Origin: Emcibacter sp.
GTDB taxonomy: Bacteria; Pseudomonadota; Alphaproteobacteria; Sphingomonadales; Emcibacteraceae
Direction: 5' to 3'
DNA length: 64,000 nucleotides
Assembly: GCA_021741205.1 (NCBI GenBank)
Contig: JAIOYI010000002.1
Coordinates: 1-64,000 of the forward strand
The number at the start of each line of letters is the position of its first letter. Positions within the stretch are counted from its first letter, which is position 1. The translations under genes were made by a program, and so were the position numbers. The notes under the pieces are model-generated. The model did no database searches, was not told the origin of the DNA, and saw only the letters and a list, made by a program, of their open reading frames with translations. Below are positions 56,789-64,000 of this stretch, in pieces.

Positions 56789-57574
56789 ATGAAAGCACTC
56801 AGTATCGCCGCAACCGGAATGATCGCTCAACAACTTAATGTGGAGGTTATTTCAAACAATATTGCGAATATGAATACCACCGGATTCAAACGCCAAAGGG
56901 CAGAGTTCCAAGATCTTCTTTATCAAAATGTGGAACGGGTTGGCTCCGCATCGTCCGATACGGGAACCGTAATCCCAACGGGTATTCAAATAGGCGTTGG
57001 GGTTAAAACTGGTGGTGTGTATCGCATTACCGAGCAAGGAAGTGTGGTTGGTACTGAAAACCCTCTTGATATGGCCATAAACGGCAGCGGCTATTTCCGT
57101 ATAACATTACCAACGGGCGAAGATGCCTATACCCGTTCCGGCACATTTCAATTAGGTCCCACTGGTCAAATCGTAACTCTCGAAGGTTATACGGTCGGAC
57201 CAGGACTTACCATACCTCAAGAAGCAACCGATATTTCCATCAACCCAGAAGGGGAAGTTCTTGTTAAATTGCAAGGACAAATTGACCCGACCAATATTGG
57301 ACGGCTCGAACTTGTAACTTTCCCTAATCCTGCTGGTCTTCAGGCTGTGGGAAACAATCAATTTCTTGAAACACCGGCATCGGGTTCCGCCAATGTGGGT
57401 GTACCAAACACACCCGGATTTGGGGTTATATTGCAGAAATTTCTGGAAAATTCTAATGTGAATTCCGTTTCTGAAATTACCTCACTTATCTCGGCTCAAA
57501 GAGCCTATGAAATGAACAGTAAGGTCATCAGTACAGCCGATGAAATGATGAGCGTAACGTCAAATCTAAGGTAA
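56789..57574 (+). CDS. flgG: Flagellar distal rod protein FlgG
   Basis: A 261-residue rod protein with NNIANMNTTGFKRQ, the FlgG-specific VGVGVKTGG, LDMAINGSGYFRI, and the C-terminal ISAQRAYEMNSKVI. Length is typical. It lies in the usual flgF-G-A-H order. Confidence 0.97.
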   Translation: MKALSIAATGMIAQQLNVEVISNNIANMNTTGFKRQRAEFQDLLYQNVERVGSASSDTGTVIPTGIQIGVGVKTGGVYRITEQGSVVGTENPLDMAINGSGYFRITLPTGEDAYTRSGTFQLGPTGQIVTLEGYTVGPGLTIPQEATDISINPEGEVLVKLQGQIDPTNIGRLELVTFPNPAGLQAVGNNQFLETPASGSANVGVPNTPGFGVILQKFLENSNVNSVSEITSLISAQRAYEMNSKVISTADEMMSVTSNLR

Positions 57575-57584
57575 GGATAGAACG

Positions 57585-58556
57585 ATGAAAAAGATTATTT
57601 ATCATGGCATTTTTCTGATCTTGTCTTTGGTGATCACCACCAAGGTAGCCCTTGCCCTTGCAGAGGTCAAATCATCCACCATTGTCAATAAATCAACCGT
57701 CACACTAGAAGATTTATTTGATAATTTGGAAACAGGTCAGGATATATGGGTCATGAATGCCCCAGACCCAGGGAAGAATACAACCGTATCAACGCGATAT
57801 TTAGCCAACCTTACAAAACAGCATAATGTTTATTGGCAAAATAGCCGTAATATTCAACATATTACCATCACACGTAGTGGAAAAAGCATAAAACACGGTG
57901 ATCTCAAATATATCATAGAGCAGGAATTGGACAAACTTAATCTGAATAATAAGAAAAAAGGTATTAGTTTTAACACAAAAAATTCAGTTCTTTATATGCC
58001 CGAAAACAGCGCCGTTGAAGATATCGTCATCAAAGATTTTAACTTTAACAAACAGACCGGTCGATTTACAGCTTTAATTTCAGTTCCCACAGGCGATGAT
58101 AAATTCACCTCTGAGACGGTTAGCGGAAAAACACATTTAATAACCTTTATTCCTGTTTTGAATAAAACCATACTTCCAGGACAACAAATTACCGCACGTG
58201 ATATTACATCCGCATCCCTGCCCACGGGGAGCGTCGGTCAAAATATCATCAGAGATAAAAAACAATTAATCGGTATGACACCCGTCCGTAACTTAAATGC
58301 AGATATGCCTCTTAGACTTAGTGACTTAGAACAACCAACGATCGTTACCCGTGGACAATTGATCAATATCCTCTATCAATCTGGAAAGATAAGCCTTTCA
58401 ACGATTGGTAAAGCCATTGAAAAGGGCGGATATGGGGATGTTATTCGTGTGATGAACAACCAAACGCACAAAACAATTGATGCGGTGATTATCGGTCAAG
58501 GCAAGGTTCAGGTCGTCACCAGCAGAGACGGATTTGCGCAATTAAATATACAGTAA
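57585..58556 (+). CDS. flgA: Flagellar P-ring assembly chaperone FlgA
   Basis: Helps FlgI polymerise around the rod. The 323-residue protein has a signal peptide (ending ALALA), a variable middle, and a C-terminal SAF-like beta-clip domain (about 190-320) with LPGQQITARDI and KGGYGDVIRVMN. It begins 10 bp after flgG. Confidence 0.93.
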   Translation: MKKIIYHGIFLILSLVITTKVALALAEVKSSTIVNKSTVTLEDLFDNLETGQDIWVMNAPDPGKNTTVSTRYLANLTKQHNVYWQNSRNIQHITITRSGKSIKHGDLKYIIEQELDKLNLNNKKKGISFNTKNSVLYMPENSAVEDIVIKDFNFNKQTGRFTALISVPTGDDKFTSETVSGKTHLITFIPVLNKTILPGQQITARDITSASLPTGSVGQNIIRDKKQLIGMTPVRNLNADMPLRLSDLEQPTIVTRGQLINILYQSGKISLSTIGKAIEKGGYGDVIRVMNNQTHKTIDAVIIGQGKVQVVTSRDGFAQLNIQ

Positions 58557-58601
58557 ATATATTGTCAAAAGAACAAATACGAGACATAAGGATTGAGCAA
58601 A

Positions 58602-59405
58602 ATGGCTTATTTAAAACATGACCCTAAAATAAATGATGATAGCAAAAATACATGCAAGTCGCTTCATCTGACATTATTACTGACTTTGTGTTTATCGGGC
58701 TGTAGTGCTGTTGACAGGATTGGCAATATTGGCAAGGCTCCCGATCTTGCCCCCATTGAATCGACAAGAGTAATTCCGCAGGATAATCAGGACTCCCAAC
58801 AAGCTATTCAATATATAAAGACTCCAGAAACGGTTATGGTTCATAAAAAGAATTCTCTTTGGCAAATTGGATCAAAAAATTTCTTTAAAGACCAAAGAGC
58901 CAGTAAAATAGGGGATATTTTAACCATTAATATTATTATTGATGACAAAGCGAGTATTGACAACCAAACAACCCGTACCCGTTCAAATTCTGATACGGCC
59001 AATAGTTCAAGCTTTTTGGGTCTTGAGTCAAAACTTGGAAAAATATTGCCTGATGCCGTCGATCCCACATCCTTAATTGATATGGGCAGCACAACATCCA
59101 ATGTGGGGACGGGGAAAGTCAACCGTAGTGAATCCGTTGATCTTACATTGGCCGCTGTCGTCACGCAGGTTCTTCCCAATGGTAATATGGTCGTACAAGG
59201 TCGCCAAGAAGTACGGGTTAATTTTGAGGTCAGAGAACTTACCGTTATGGGCGTTATAAGACCAGAAGACATCAGTTCTACCAATACAATCCAGCATACC
59301 CAAATTGCAGAAGCCAGAATTTCATATGGTGGGCGAGGACAAATAACCGACGTTCAACAAGCCCGCTATGGCTCACAACTATTTGATATCCTGTTTCCTT
59401 TCTAG
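58602..59405 (+). CDS. flgH: Flagellar L-ring protein FlgH
   Basis: An outer-membrane lipoprotein of 267 residues that forms the L-ring bushing. The lipobox is CLSGCS, behind an unusually long n-region of about 30 residues. The FlgH domain has QRASKIGDILTI, LPNGNMVVQGRQEV and a C-terminal RYGSQLFDILFPF. The ATG at 58602 is chosen because AAGGA is then nine bases upstream; the TTG at 58593 is too close to that site. Confidence 0.93.
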   Translation: MAYLKHDPKINDDSKNTCKSLHLTLLLTLCLSGCSAVDRIGNIGKAPDLAPIESTRVIPQDNQDSQQAIQYIKTPETVMVHKKNSLWQIGSKNFFKDQRASKIGDILTINIIIDDKASIDNQTTRTRSNSDTANSSSFLGLESKLGKILPDAVDPTSLIDMGSTTSNVGTGKVNRSESVDLTLAAVVTQVLPNGNMVVQGRQEVRVNFEVRELTVMGVIRPEDISSTNTIQHTQIAEARISYGGRGQITDVQQARYGSQLFDILFPF

Positions 59406-59493
59406 AATTTAGATACGTTAAGACTTAAAAAAATACTTTGTGGAATTTGTGTTCGGCAAAAGTGTTAACAGCTTTTGCGACTTCCCACACAAA

Positions 59494-59524
59494 AAAGGAC
59501 CGTACCAGAATGGTACGGTCCTTT
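59494..59524. terminator. Bidirectional terminator between flgH and the dksA-like gene
   Basis: AAAGGACCGTACC and GGTACGGTCCTTT form a perfect 13-bp stem around a five-base loop, with A runs before and T-rich sequence after. It ends both convergent genes. Confidence 0.92.
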
Positions 59525-59544
59525 ATATTTTCACCCTCGCATCG

Positions 59545-59596
59545 GTTAACTATCCCAGTTAACTATCCCAGTTAATTATCCCAGTTAATTATCCCT
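59545..59596. repeat. 13-bp tandem repeat, four copies
   Basis: Four head-to-tail copies of GTTAACTATCCCA, the last two with C-to-T changes (GTTAATTATCCCA/T). The array covers the last codons and stop of the dksA-like gene on the minus strand and repeats the TAA-containing segment beyond it. Confidence 0.9.
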
Positions 59597-60004
59597 GTGA
59601 ACTTTTTCGTATTTTTCGTGTTCTTCCTGAGCCTCTAGCGTCATCATGGCAATAGGTCTTGCATCAAGGCGCTCCAAATTAATAGGCTCGCCCGTTACTT
59701 CACAATAGCCATACTCGCCCTTCTTAATACGCTCGATGGCCGCATCAATTTTACTAATTAATTTTCTTTGACGATCACGGGTTCTAAGCTCAATAGACCA
59801 ATCGGTTTCAGAGGATGCACGATCTGCTATATCGGGTTCTTTATGACTATCTTCTTGAAGATGATTTAACGTTTCTTTTGATTCCCGTAATATTTCTTCT
59901 TTCCAGTCTAAAAGTTTTTTATGAAAATACTTCTTTTGATTTTCATTCATAAATTCTTCATCTGGTGAAGGTTTATAACCTTCTGGCAATTCAATCTTCA
60001 TCAA
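59585..60004 (-). CDS. DksA/TraR-type regulator with one zinc-site cysteine
   Basis: A 139-residue DksA-family protein, a coiled coil that inserts into RNA polymerase's secondary channel and alters initiation with ppGpp. The coiled-coil tip region has DIADRASSETDWS. The finger region reads YGYCEVTGEPINLERLDARP: only Cys101 remains of the four usual cysteines, so zinc binding by the normal C4 site is lost, a form common in alphaproteobacteria. It lies between flgH and fliX. Confidence 0.9.
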   Translation of the reverse strand: MMKIELPEGYKPSPDEEFMNENQKKYFHKKLLDWKEEILRESKETLNHLQEDSHKEPDIADRASSETDWSIELRTRDRQRKLISKIDAAIERIKKGEYGYCEVTGEPINLERLDARPIAMMTLEAQEEHEKYEKVHRDN

Positions 60005-60141
60005 TGGCCCCTAATTTTATTTATAACCTATAGCAAAATATTATCTATGATTTGGAGCACAAACTACTCAACTCAATCCTACAATTCAAGTATTAAAAAA
60101 ATTGAATGAAAATTAATATCACCAGCACAATTTTACGGTGG

Positions 60142-60564
60142 CTAACCAAGCACTTCTAGTTTTGCCAACTCAACCTTTACCCTAAGTTCAATGCTATCAA
60201 GGATAGCATCCAGAGCCGAATCATGGGACATGGCCTTTTCCCGTGAAACGATTTTGGCTACTTCTGTCAATCTGTGGATTGGTATCTGACCTGCAAGAAG
60301 ACCATGACGAATAATTTCCAAGTGATGCAACATATCCTCGGCACGAGCCAAACCTTTTGATTTTCCCTCGCTGCTTGTGGGCATTTCTTGCAAAGACAGA
60401 AGGGAACTTACAGAAGTCAATGGCGACGTGCCACTAGGCGGTGCTGCCGTTGGGGTCTCATCAGTTGACATGATTTCACTGAACCCTGCTTTGCCAGAAC
60501 TGCGGGGTTTTTCTTTTTTCGAAATGCCGGATGTTGTGACGCGTCCGGGCCCTTTTATTTCCAT
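60142..60564 (-). CDS. fliX: Flagellar assembly regulator FliX
   Basis: A 140-residue protein beginning MEIKGPGRVTTSG, with a low-complexity middle and a helical C-terminus (AEDMLHHLEIIRHGLLAGQIP). This matches FliX, which in Caulobacter binds the sigma-54 activator FlbD and couples it to basal-body assembly. Its presence predicts an FlbD homologue elsewhere in the genome and links to the shared motif near the sigma-54 promoters here. Confidence 0.87.
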   Translation of the reverse strand: MEIKGPGRVTTSGISKKEKPRSSGKAGFSEIMSTDETPTAAPPSGTSPLTSVSSLLSLQEMPTSSEGKSKGLARAEDMLHHLEIIRHGLLAGQIPIHRLTEVAKIVSREKAMSHDSALDAILDSIELRVKVELAKLEVLG

Positions 60565-60679
60565 AAGATCCTCTTTAAATGTGACTATGATCTAATTAAT
60601 AACAGAAAGTGCTGCAGCTTCATAGATGTAAGCTATTTATTACAAAATAATTTTACTTTTACTAAATTATTTTCACTGG

Positions 60680-60691
60680 GCAAGCTTTGCC
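60680..60691. promoter_or_regulatory. Candidate flagellar activator site 2
   Basis: GCAAGCTTTGCC within the near-perfect inverted repeat GGGCAAGCTTTGCCC, 114 bp upstream of the -24 box of flgI. It is the most symmetrical of the three copies and could also serve fliX in the other direction. Confidence 0.6.
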
Positions 60692-60805
60692 CTATTCCAT
60701 AAAAAAAATTCCCCCCTAATTATTCAATAAATATTCAGATAAAAAAAATGTAAAAAAAATCGTTATAAAACAATATGTTATAAAATATTTATATTCCCAT
60801 AATAT

Positions 60806-60821
60806 TGGCATGAAATTCGCA
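60806..60821 (+). promoter_or_regulatory. Sigma-54 promoter of flgI
   Basis: TGGCAT-GAAAT-TCGCA has GG and GC spaced by 10 bases. The predicted start is about 35 bases before the flgI ATG. Confidence 0.75.
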
Positions 60822-60867
60822 TTGATAACTCTGAAAGATAATAACTATTTTCTGAATCGGAATTATT

Positions 60868-62007
60868 ATGTGGCAGAAATCCAAAAAGCAGAAGCTAAGG
60901 CAGAAATATATATCCATCGTTTTAATGGTTATTTTGAGCATGGGAAATATTTTACCTGCTCATGCGGCTTCTCGTATTAAGGATCTGGTGTCTATTGAAG
61001 GCGTTCGTGAGAACCAACTGGTTGGCTACGGTCTTGTGGTCGGTCTTAATGGTACAGGCGATTCACTCAGAAATGCCCCCTATACAGAACAAAGTATTGT
61101 TGCCATGCTAGAACGTCTGGGGGTTAATACCAGAGGCACCAATATGAAGGGTGATAATGTGGCCGCCGTTATGGTAACCGCTAGCCTTCCACCTTTTTCT
61201 CGCCCTGGCAGCCGTGTTGATATTAACGTAAGTTCCATCGGCGATGCCGAAAATCTTAGAGGCGGAACCTTAATTGTAACCCCCTTGAAGGGTGCAGACG
61301 GCGAAGTTTATGCCGTGGCACAAGGCTCTATTCAAGTTTCTGGTTTTTCTGCTGGTGGTGATGCCTCTAGTGTCACACAGGGCGTCCCCACAGCAGGGCG
61401 AATACCCAACGGCGGTATCGTTGAAAAAGAAGTCAATTATTCCATGATTGGCCTAAAGGAAATTCATCTTGCTCTTCGTGATCCAGATTTCACAACCTCA
61501 AAACGTATTGCCGATATTATCAATAGTGAAATGGGTACAAGAACGGCCATGTCAATGGATCCTACAACCGTTCTTATCATAAAGCCGGACAATTATGATG
61601 ATAATATGGTCAGCTTGATTACAAAATTAGAACAGCTTTATGTTCAGCCAGATCAAAGAGCCAAAGTTGTTGTTGATGAAAGATCTGGGATTATTGTTAT
61701 TGGTAAAGAGGTAAGGGTCAGTGAAGTTGCCATTGCGCAGGGTAATCTGACAATTCGTGTATCAGAAACACCTCAAGTCTCCCAACCTAATGCCTTTGGT
61801 CAAGGCCAGACAACCACTGTTCCCAGAACCGATCTTGAAATTGATGATGGAACGGGAAAGAAATTTGCTTTACTGAAACCTGGTGTAAATCTGCAGGATC
61901 TGGTTGATGGTCTGAATGCCCTTGGCATTGGCCCTCGTGATATGATTGCGATACTTCAGGCCTTAAAAGTATCGGGCGCCCTACAGGCTGAGATTGAGGT
62001 GATGTGA
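60868..62007 (+). CDS. flgI: Flagellar P-ring protein FlgI
   Basis: A 379-residue periplasmic P-ring subunit. It has a signal peptide ending LPAHAA, then the family block IKDLVSIEGVRENQLVGYG, GLNGTGDS, and a C-terminal GIGPRDMIAILQALK. Its stop overlaps the flgJ start codon by one base. Confidence 0.96.
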   Translation: MWQKSKKQKLRQKYISIVLMVILSMGNILPAHAASRIKDLVSIEGVRENQLVGYGLVVGLNGTGDSLRNAPYTEQSIVAMLERLGVNTRGTNMKGDNVAAVMVTASLPPFSRPGSRVDINVSSIGDAENLRGGTLIVTPLKGADGEVYAVAQGSIQVSGFSAGGDASSVTQGVPTAGRIPNGGIVEKEVNYSMIGLKEIHLALRDPDFTTSKRIADIINSEMGTRTAMSMDPTTVLIIKPDNYDDNMVSLITKLEQLYVQPDQRAKVVVDERSGIIVIGKEVRVSEVAIAQGNLTIRVSETPQVSQPNAFGQGQTTTVPRTDLEIDDGTGKKFALLKPGVNLQDLVDGLNALGIGPRDMIAILQALKVSGALQAEIEVM

Positions 62008-62339
62008 TGGATATGAAATTCATGAATATTGCAGGCCAACAGGTTCCAGCCACAACACAAAATAACCAATCCAAACCCTTAACACCCTTTGAGAAAAAGG
62101 CTAGGGAAACGGCGGTTAGTTTTGAAGCCATATTCCTGTCACAAATTCTAAAAAGCATGTCTATGGGACTTAAATCCGATGGCCCCTTTAGCGGCGGACA
62201 TAGTGAAGAGATATTTCAGGACGTTTTAAGTGAAGAAATGGGTAAACATATTGCCAGAAATGGTGGAATTGGCTTATCCGATGCTGTTTATAAGGAAATT
62301 TTAAAAACACAAGAAGTGGGATATTCAAATGTCAAATAA
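62007..62339 (+). CDS. flgJ: Rod-binding protein FlgJ (short form)
   Basis: A 110-residue protein with only the rod-capping domain (FEAIFLSQILKSM, GIGLSDAVYKEIL). The muramidase domain of enterobacterial FlgJ is absent, as is usual in alphaproteobacteria. The ATG at 62007 has GAGG seven bases upstream; the GTG at 62004 is less likely. Confidence 0.92.
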   Translation: MDMKFMNIAGQQVPATTQNNQSKPLTPFEKKARETAVSFEAIFLSQILKSMSMGLKSDGPFSGGHSEEIFQDVLSEEMGKHIARNGGIGLSDAVYKEILKTQEVGYSNVK

Positions 62340-62775
62340 TCAAACAATGGATCAACAAAACCTGCTTTTTCCTCTTATTGATACAATAAAAGGCTTAACC
62401 CAAATTATTTCAGAAGAAATTACCCTGCTTAAATCTCGTCGACCAAAAGAATTAGAAAAACTTATGCCTGCTAAAAACCAACTTTTGGCAACTTATCACA
62501 AGGAAATAGCCGAATTAAATAATCGTGGCGGTTTAGCGGCATTTGGGAATGGTAATGCCATTCGTATTCTAAAGCAGGAAAGCAAGATTTTTCAATCCGT
62601 TCTCATTCAACATGAAAGGCTTCTTAAGGCTTTAAAAAAGATTTCTGAGAATATGATTAAAGCCATCGGCGACGAAGTTGTCAAAAAACAAAATCAAACC
62701 AGTCGTTATGGGGCGGATGGTTCAAAAAATAAGAATAAATCCCCAACATCAATCAGTCTAAATCAGAAGATTTAA
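62329..62775 (+). CDS. FlgN-like flagellar chaperone
   Basis: A 148-residue, highly helical protein overlapping flgJ by 11 bases. The heptad-rich core (LIDTIKGLTQIISEEITLLK, PAKNQLLATYHKEIAEL) resembles FlgN, the export chaperone for hook-junction proteins FlgK and FlgL. The family is weakly conserved, so position after flgJ is much of the support. An ATG at 62347 is an alternative start. Confidence 0.75.
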   Translation: MSNNQTMDQQNLLFPLIDTIKGLTQIISEEITLLKSRRPKELEKLMPAKNQLLATYHKEIAELNNRGGLAAFGNGNAIRILKQESKIFQSVLIQHERLLKALKKISENMIKAIGDEVVKKQNQTSRYGADGSKNKNKSPTSISLNQKI

Positions 62776-62780
62776 TTCAA

Positions 62781-63581
62781 CTATAAAGAAATTAATTTAT
62801 CCGTTAATGCGGAAATTTCTTTGTCTGTATTTCTGATTTCTCTCACAAGTTCTTTACCGATTTCTGGGGAGAGTTCGAGAACAAGGCGCATGATATTCAT
62901 CCAATTTAGGTTATTGCGCGATCTTGCATCTTCAATTTCATCGAGAGGATGCCGCTCACTTACTGAATTCTCCGCACCCCACTTAATCTCAATAGAAAAT
63001 TTATCAAAGCTCTTCTGATACTGTTTAAAAAGTGCGTCCCTACCTTCTTGCCAATCATTGCGTAAAAGCCCAAGAAAATGAACCCCAAGATATTTATTTT
63101 CTTTGAGAATTTGTGACCGTCTAAAGCCCTCTTCTTGGAATAAAAACTTCTTGTGCAACTTCAAAACAGCTTCATTTCCCTCTAATACTTCACAATTTAA
63201 TTTTTGAATATCTAAACTATCAAAAATAAAATTAATAATCGAATATTCAATAGCCGATCCAAGCCCTCCTCTGGCGTTTTTAGTGAGATAATATGCCCAA
63301 CTTGCCTTTTTATTCCTAAGATCAATATCGTTAACGCTCACAATCCCAATGGACTGATCCTTGTCATTTGTAACGACAAAAACAATCTGACTCTCATCTC
63401 TTTTCATGTCATGTAGCCAGCCCAAATGTTCGTTAAGGCCAATAAAATGATCCGTATACATCCATTGGCGGATATCCAAATCATTACGCATGTCACGTAT
63501 TTTTAACTGTGTCTCTGTCGAAATTTGATTTAAAGGAAGCAATTTTATTGTTCTAGTGCTCGTCTCATCCTTTATAATCAT
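62781..63581 (-). CDS. PseH-like GNAT N-acetyltransferase with C-terminal extension
   Basis: A 266-residue protein. Residues 1-170 form a GNAT acetyltransferase with GIVSVNDIDLRNKKASWAYY, the CoA-binding-type KNARGGLGSAIEYS and LLRNDW, as in PseH, which acetylates the amino sugar precursor of pseudaminic acid. An extra helical part (about 190-266, with RSRNNLNWMNIMRLVLEL) is not in the Campylobacter enzyme. The neighbouring flagellin gene suggests flagellin glycosylation. GGAGA precedes the start. It is convergent with the FlgN-like gene at 5 bp. Confidence 0.83.
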   Translation of the reverse strand: MIIKDETSTRTIKLLPLNQISTETQLKIRDMRNDLDIRQWMYTDHFIGLNEHLGWLHDMKRDESQIVFVVTNDKDQSIGIVSVNDIDLRNKKASWAYYLTKNARGGLGSAIEYSIINFIFDSLDIQKLNCEVLEGNEAVLKLHKKFLFQEEGFRRSQILKENKYLGVHFLGLLRNDWQEGRDALFKQYQKSFDKFSIEIKWGAENSVSERHPLDEIEDARSRNNLNWMNIMRLVLELSPEIGKELVREIRNTDKEISALTDKLISL

Positions 63582-63689
63582 GATAGTTTCTCCTAAAAAA
63601 TATAAGCATCATAGGTTATTTTTTTTTATCTACCAATTTTATTTGCCATCTTTGTTAAAAAGATTCCCAATTCCTTCTCCATCCAGGAA

Positions 63690-63701
63690 GCAACCTTTGC
63701 C
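63690..63701. promoter_or_regulatory. Candidate flagellar activator site 3
   Basis: GCAACCTTTGCC lies 93 bp upstream of the -24 box of the flagellin promoter and is the third copy of the shared 12-mer. Confidence 0.55.
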
Positions 63702-63794
63702 CACCTTATGGTAAAAAATACCTTATTTATTATAGATATTATATATTCAATAATTTTATCTATATATTTCAATTAGTTACTAATAAACAAAAAT

Positions 63795-63810
63795 TGGCAC
63801 ACCTCTTGCA
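63795..63810 (+). promoter_or_regulatory. Sigma-54 promoter of the flagellin gene
   Basis: TGGCAC-ACCTC-TTGCA is a near-perfect -24/-12 element, the best of the three in the window. Its predicted start is about 61 bases before the flagellin ATG. Confidence 0.9.
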
Positions 63811-63825
63811 TTTTAATAAATCGGT

Positions 63826-63844
63826 ATACCTCCCTATGGGGTAT
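63826..63844 (+). promoter_or_regulatory. Hairpin at the 5' end of flagellin mRNA
   Basis: ATACCTC-CCTAT-GGGGTAT forms a seven-bp stem (one U-G pair) a few bases after the predicted transcript start. It could stabilise the messenger or be a target for a FlbT-type translational regulator, known to act on flagellin leaders in Caulobacter. Confidence 0.4.
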
Positions 63845-63881
63845 GACATGTTCAGAATGCAACAAATGGAAGGAGAGAGGG

Positions 63882-64000
63882 ATGTCTTTCTCAGTAAATA
63901 CAAATGCCAGCGCCCTATCGGCCCTGCTTAATTTGAATACAACAACTCGGGATCTGGAAACAACACAGACTCATGTTAATACAGGCCTTAAAATATCATC
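63882..64000 (+). CDS. Flagellin (5' partial)
   Basis: The first 39 codons of a flagellin, cut by the window end. The N-terminus has SVNTNASALSALLNLNTTTRDL and THVNTGLKISS, the conserved D0/D1 helix region that drives filament assembly. GGAGAGAGGG lies just before the ATG. The gene is driven by the strongest sigma-54 promoter in the window. Confidence 0.93.
   Translation, partial: MSFSVNTNASALSALLNLNTTTRDLETTQTHVNTGLKIS

Larger units (their letters stand above)
60565..60867. promoter_or_regulatory. Divergent control region between fliX and flgI
   Basis: A 303-bp AT-rich region containing activator site 2 and the flgI sigma-54 promoter. No gene or other element was recognised. Confidence 0.5.
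63582..63881. promoter_or_regulatory. Control region of pseH-like and flagellin genes
   Basis: A 300-bp AT-rich region that contains activator site 3, a sigma-54 promoter and a leader hairpin for the flagellin gene, and the unseen promoter of the minus-strand acetyltransferase. Confidence 0.6.

Overview
The window is chromosomal DNA from an AT-rich (roughly 40% G+C by eye), flagellated, polyhydroxybutyrate-making alphaproteobacterium. The class is indicated by FliX and a PflI-like protein, FliM with a long acidic N-terminus, an FlgJ that is only a rod-binding domain, a DksA-type protein with a single zinc-site cysteine, and the order rlpA-dac-tmk-holB-metG-tatD-MBL. The order and genus cannot be fixed from the sequence; marine groups such as Kordiimonadales, Emcibacterales or Sneathiellales are a guess.

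Layout. 1-2.8 kb: an accessory-looking edge with small ORFs, a Pmp3/YqaE membrane peptide, a cytochrome P450 and mazG. 3-9.6 kb: a tight co-directional housekeeping run, gyrA-coaD-two cyclophilins-queA-tgt, then tRNA-Lys. 9.9-22.5 kb, minus strand: a large hybrid kinase with its own Hpt domain, then a nine-gene run read mltB-rlpA-dac-tmk-holB-metG-tatD-MBL-MFS with gaps of 29 bp or less or small overlaps. 22.7-27.1 kb: tRNA-Ser, a lipid-linked sugar flippase, fhs and terC. 27.2-37.2 kb: a putative 3-hydroxybutyrate-oligomer scavenging locus made of a TonB-dependent receptor, divergent from a GntP permease, a lipoprotein oligomer hydrolase and a transporter-like hybrid histidine kinase, which ends against a convergent NarL-type regulator. 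37.4-40 kb: a remnant of a DUF1203-type gene, then ada, a 2OG-Fe(II) oxygenase and alkB. 40-45.7 kb: tRNA-Met and tRNA-Glu, recJ, glpX, hom and an alaC-type aminotransferase. 45.9-47.6 kb: class I PHA synthase.

47.6-64 kb is a flagellar island. The minus-strand arm reads fliL-fliM-pflI-like-motE-like-cheZ-like-two MotB-like genes-a 959-residue secreted TPR protein. The plus-strand arm is flgF-flgG-flgA-flgH. After a bidirectional terminator come dksA-like and fliX (minus), then flgI-flgJ-flgN-like (plus), a PseH-like acetyltransferase (minus) and the start of a flagellin gene cut by the window end. Three strong -24/-12 (sigma-54) promoters precede flgF, flgI and the flagellin gene. Each is preceded, 63 to 114 bp upstream, by the same 12-mer, GCAA-N-CT-W-TGCC, a strong candidate for the enhancer site of the flagellar sigma-54 activator.

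The items most worth following are this shared regulatory motif; the stator-like module with one canonical and one Asp-less MotB homologue, a MotE-like protein and a giant periplasmic TPR protein; the sensor-controlled 3HB-oligomer locus; and the extra 2OG oxygenase between ada and alkB. No CRISPR array, complete insertion sequence or prophage was seen.
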